In this document: positions 62,958-64,000 of the stretch, in pieces
Numbering within the stretch: the stretch's first letter is position 1
How the letters are laid out: every line of letters begins with the position of its first letter
NCBI GenBank assembly: GCA_020638735.1
Contig: JACKHZ010000016.1
Coordinates: forward strand, 6,510 to 70,509
DNA length: 64,000 bases
From: Planctomycetota bacterium
GTDB lineage: Bacteria; Planctomycetota; UBA1135; UBA2386
Direction: 5' to 3'
The notes under the pieces: model-generated
Database searches by the model: none
Told to the model about the DNA's origin: nothing
Seen by the model: the letters and a program-made list of their open reading frames with translations, nothing else
Program-made: the position numbers and the translations under genes

Positions 62958-63926
62958 TCACTTGCCGCCGCCCTGCCCTTCCTGCGCCTTGATCTGCGGC
63001 ATGATCTGCTCGATCTGCTGCGCGATCAGCGACGTCGTGTCGATGGCCTTCGCCTTCTCGAGCAGCTCGAGCGCCGCCTTGGCGTCGCCGGTCGTGTCCA
63101 TCGTGATCATGCCCTTGAAGAACAGGGCCATCTGCTCGTGGATCTTGCTCTTCGGCGTCTTCAGGTAGTCGTCGAGCGCGGCGATGGCCTTGGCGCCGTC
63201 CTGGTTCTGCATGTGCTCGCCGACGAGCTTGCGCAGCTCCGACGCGGCCTCGTTGGTCGCGCGCTCGAGCTCCTTCTGCTTCACCTTGGCCTCGTACTTC
63301 TCGAGCAGGCCGGCCTTGCCGTCCTGGTCGAGCGTGCAGATCTCCTTCATCAGGTCGAAGTGGAAGTTGTCGGCGACCTCCTCCTCGACGGTGCCCAGCA
63401 GCGCGTCGATGGCCTTGGCGCGCTCGGCGCCCGTCTTGCCCTCGAGCGCGGCAACCGCGGCCTTGAACGCCGCGCCCTTCTCGCGCTTCTCGGCGAGCAT
63501 CGTGTTGTACGGCCCGGGGCCGCCCTGCTGGTAGCCGGTCTGCGCGTAGACGCGGCCGTCGTGATCCATCAGCAGGATGGTCGGGAAGCCCTGGATCGCA
63601 TACTGCTCCTGCAGCTTCTCGTTCTGCGCGCGGATCTCGGCGGTGACCAGCGTCTCGTCCTGCGGGAAGTCGAGCTTCACCAGCACGAAGTTGTCCGGCG
63701 CCGAGTTCTTGAACTCGTCCTTGGCGAACACCTCGCCGTCGAGGCGCTTGCACCAGATGCACCAGTCCGAGCCGGTGAAGTCGACGAGCAGGTCCTTCTT
63801 CTCGGCCTTGGCCTTGGCCTTCGCCGCGGCGAAGTCCTGCAGCCACAGGTCGTGGTCCTGGGCGGATTCTTCTTGGGCCAGCACCAGGCCGGCGAGGAGG
63901 GGGAGAACGATCGCGTGTCGCAACAT
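62958..63926 (-). CDS. Secreted thioredoxin-like protein with helical C-terminal region
   Basis: 322 residues with a signal peptide (MLRHAIVLPLLAGLVLAQ). The N-terminal thioredoxin-7-type domain (about residues 28-145) has the active site DFTGSDWCIWCKRLDGEVF with both cysteines, and QGFPTILLMDHDGRV at the cis-proline. The rest is helical and charged and ends in a Gly/Gln-rich tail (QEGQGGGK). It may reduce disulfides in the envelope. The 74 bases between its start and the window end hold no gene that can be supported. Confidence 0.83.
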   Translation of the reverse strand: MLRHAIVLPLLAGLVLAQEESAQDHDLWLQDFAAAKAKAKAEKKDLLVDFTGSDWCIWCKRLDGEVFAKDEFKNSAPDNFVLVKLDFPQDETLVTAEIRAQNEKLQEQYAIQGFPTILLMDHDGRVYAQTGYQQGGPGPYNTMLAEKREKGAAFKAAVAALEGKTGAERAKAIDALLGTVEEEVADNFHFDLMKEICTLDQDGKAGLLEKYEAKVKQKELERATNEAASELRKLVGEHMQNQDGAKAIAALDDYLKTPKSKIHEQMALFFKGMITMDTTGDAKAALELLEKAKAIDTTSLIAQQIEQIMPQIKAQEGQGGGK

Positions 63927-64000
63927 GGTGGAATGCTCGGAGCGGCGGGTCGGCCCGCCTGCAGGGGCGGGCATGCTACGAGCGCGGCCGCGTAGCGGCA

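Overview
The window is very GC-rich and densely coded on both strands. Several traits point to a member of the Planctomycetota, probably one of the lineages rich in secreted proteins with a C-terminal 'GSGC.G..GTP' module. These are: two intact proteins and one decayed copy of that module, two ECF sigma factors each translated with a membrane-anchored sensor-like protein, a Ser/Thr kinase fused to helical repeats, a giant alpha-2-macroglobulin-like protein, and KdsA for an LPS-type envelope. No rRNA, phage, IS or CRISPR was seen. The taxonomic call is inference from gene content.

Layout. 1-2 kb: tail of an NtrC-type regulator, two tRNA-Gln genes (TTG, CTG), dGTPase and tRNA-Glu with its own terminator. 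2-6 kb: a two-PDZ protein, a sugar-nucleotide epimerase and a GT2-TPR glycosyltransferase, then about 370 bp without a credible gene that looks like a structured RNA transcribed leftward and ends in a strong intrinsic terminator. 6-11 kb: two pseudouridine synthases (RluA-like, TruD), MtnP and a zinc-ribbon membrane protein. 11-15.5 kb: DinB-like protein, a secreted caspase-fold (C25-like) candidate peptidase, tRNA-Arg, pckA and a decayed gene remnant. 15.5-19.5 kb: a leftward four-gene run (secreted protein, TlpA, ECF sigma, membrane TlpA variant). 19.7-22.7 kb: a frameshifted DUF885 gene and two unknowns. 22.8-25.8 kb: a two-gene phosphorelay. 25.9-28.7 kb: SGNH lipoprotein, DUF1801, Kelch-like secreted protein. 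28.7-41 kb: envelope and lipid genes (GT-C-like enzyme, FabZ-like dehydratase, Ser/Thr kinase, kdsA, lipid kinase, RmlD-like reductase, a large thioredoxin-like secreted protein, a PLP decarboxylase resembling exosortase-A-associated enzymes). 41-58 kb: deoxynucleoside salvage (cdd, deoC, aldehyde dehydrogenase, then a truncated aldehyde dehydrogenase and deoA), interrupted by the 2037-residue A2M-like protein, a beta-helix-like protein, a second sigma pair with leucine-rich repeats, and a TraB-GspG fusion. 58-61.8 kb: a leftward translationally coupled operon resembling the core of aryl-polyene/flexirubin-type pigment synthesis. 61.9-64 kb: cysteine-synthase family enzyme and a secreted thioredoxin-like protein.

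Working together. Cdd, DeoA, DeoC and the aldehyde dehydrogenase can degrade deoxynucleosides to glyceraldehyde-3-phosphate and oxidised acetaldehyde; only phosphopentomutase is not seen here. The two sigma pairs suggest the envelope is monitored by thioredoxin-like and leucine-rich-repeat sensors. The four-gene polyene-like operon has ketosynthase, chain-length-factor-like, dehydratase and flavin oxidoreductase functions but no carrier protein or ketoreductase in view. Many genes overlap by 1-4 bases, so translational coupling is common.
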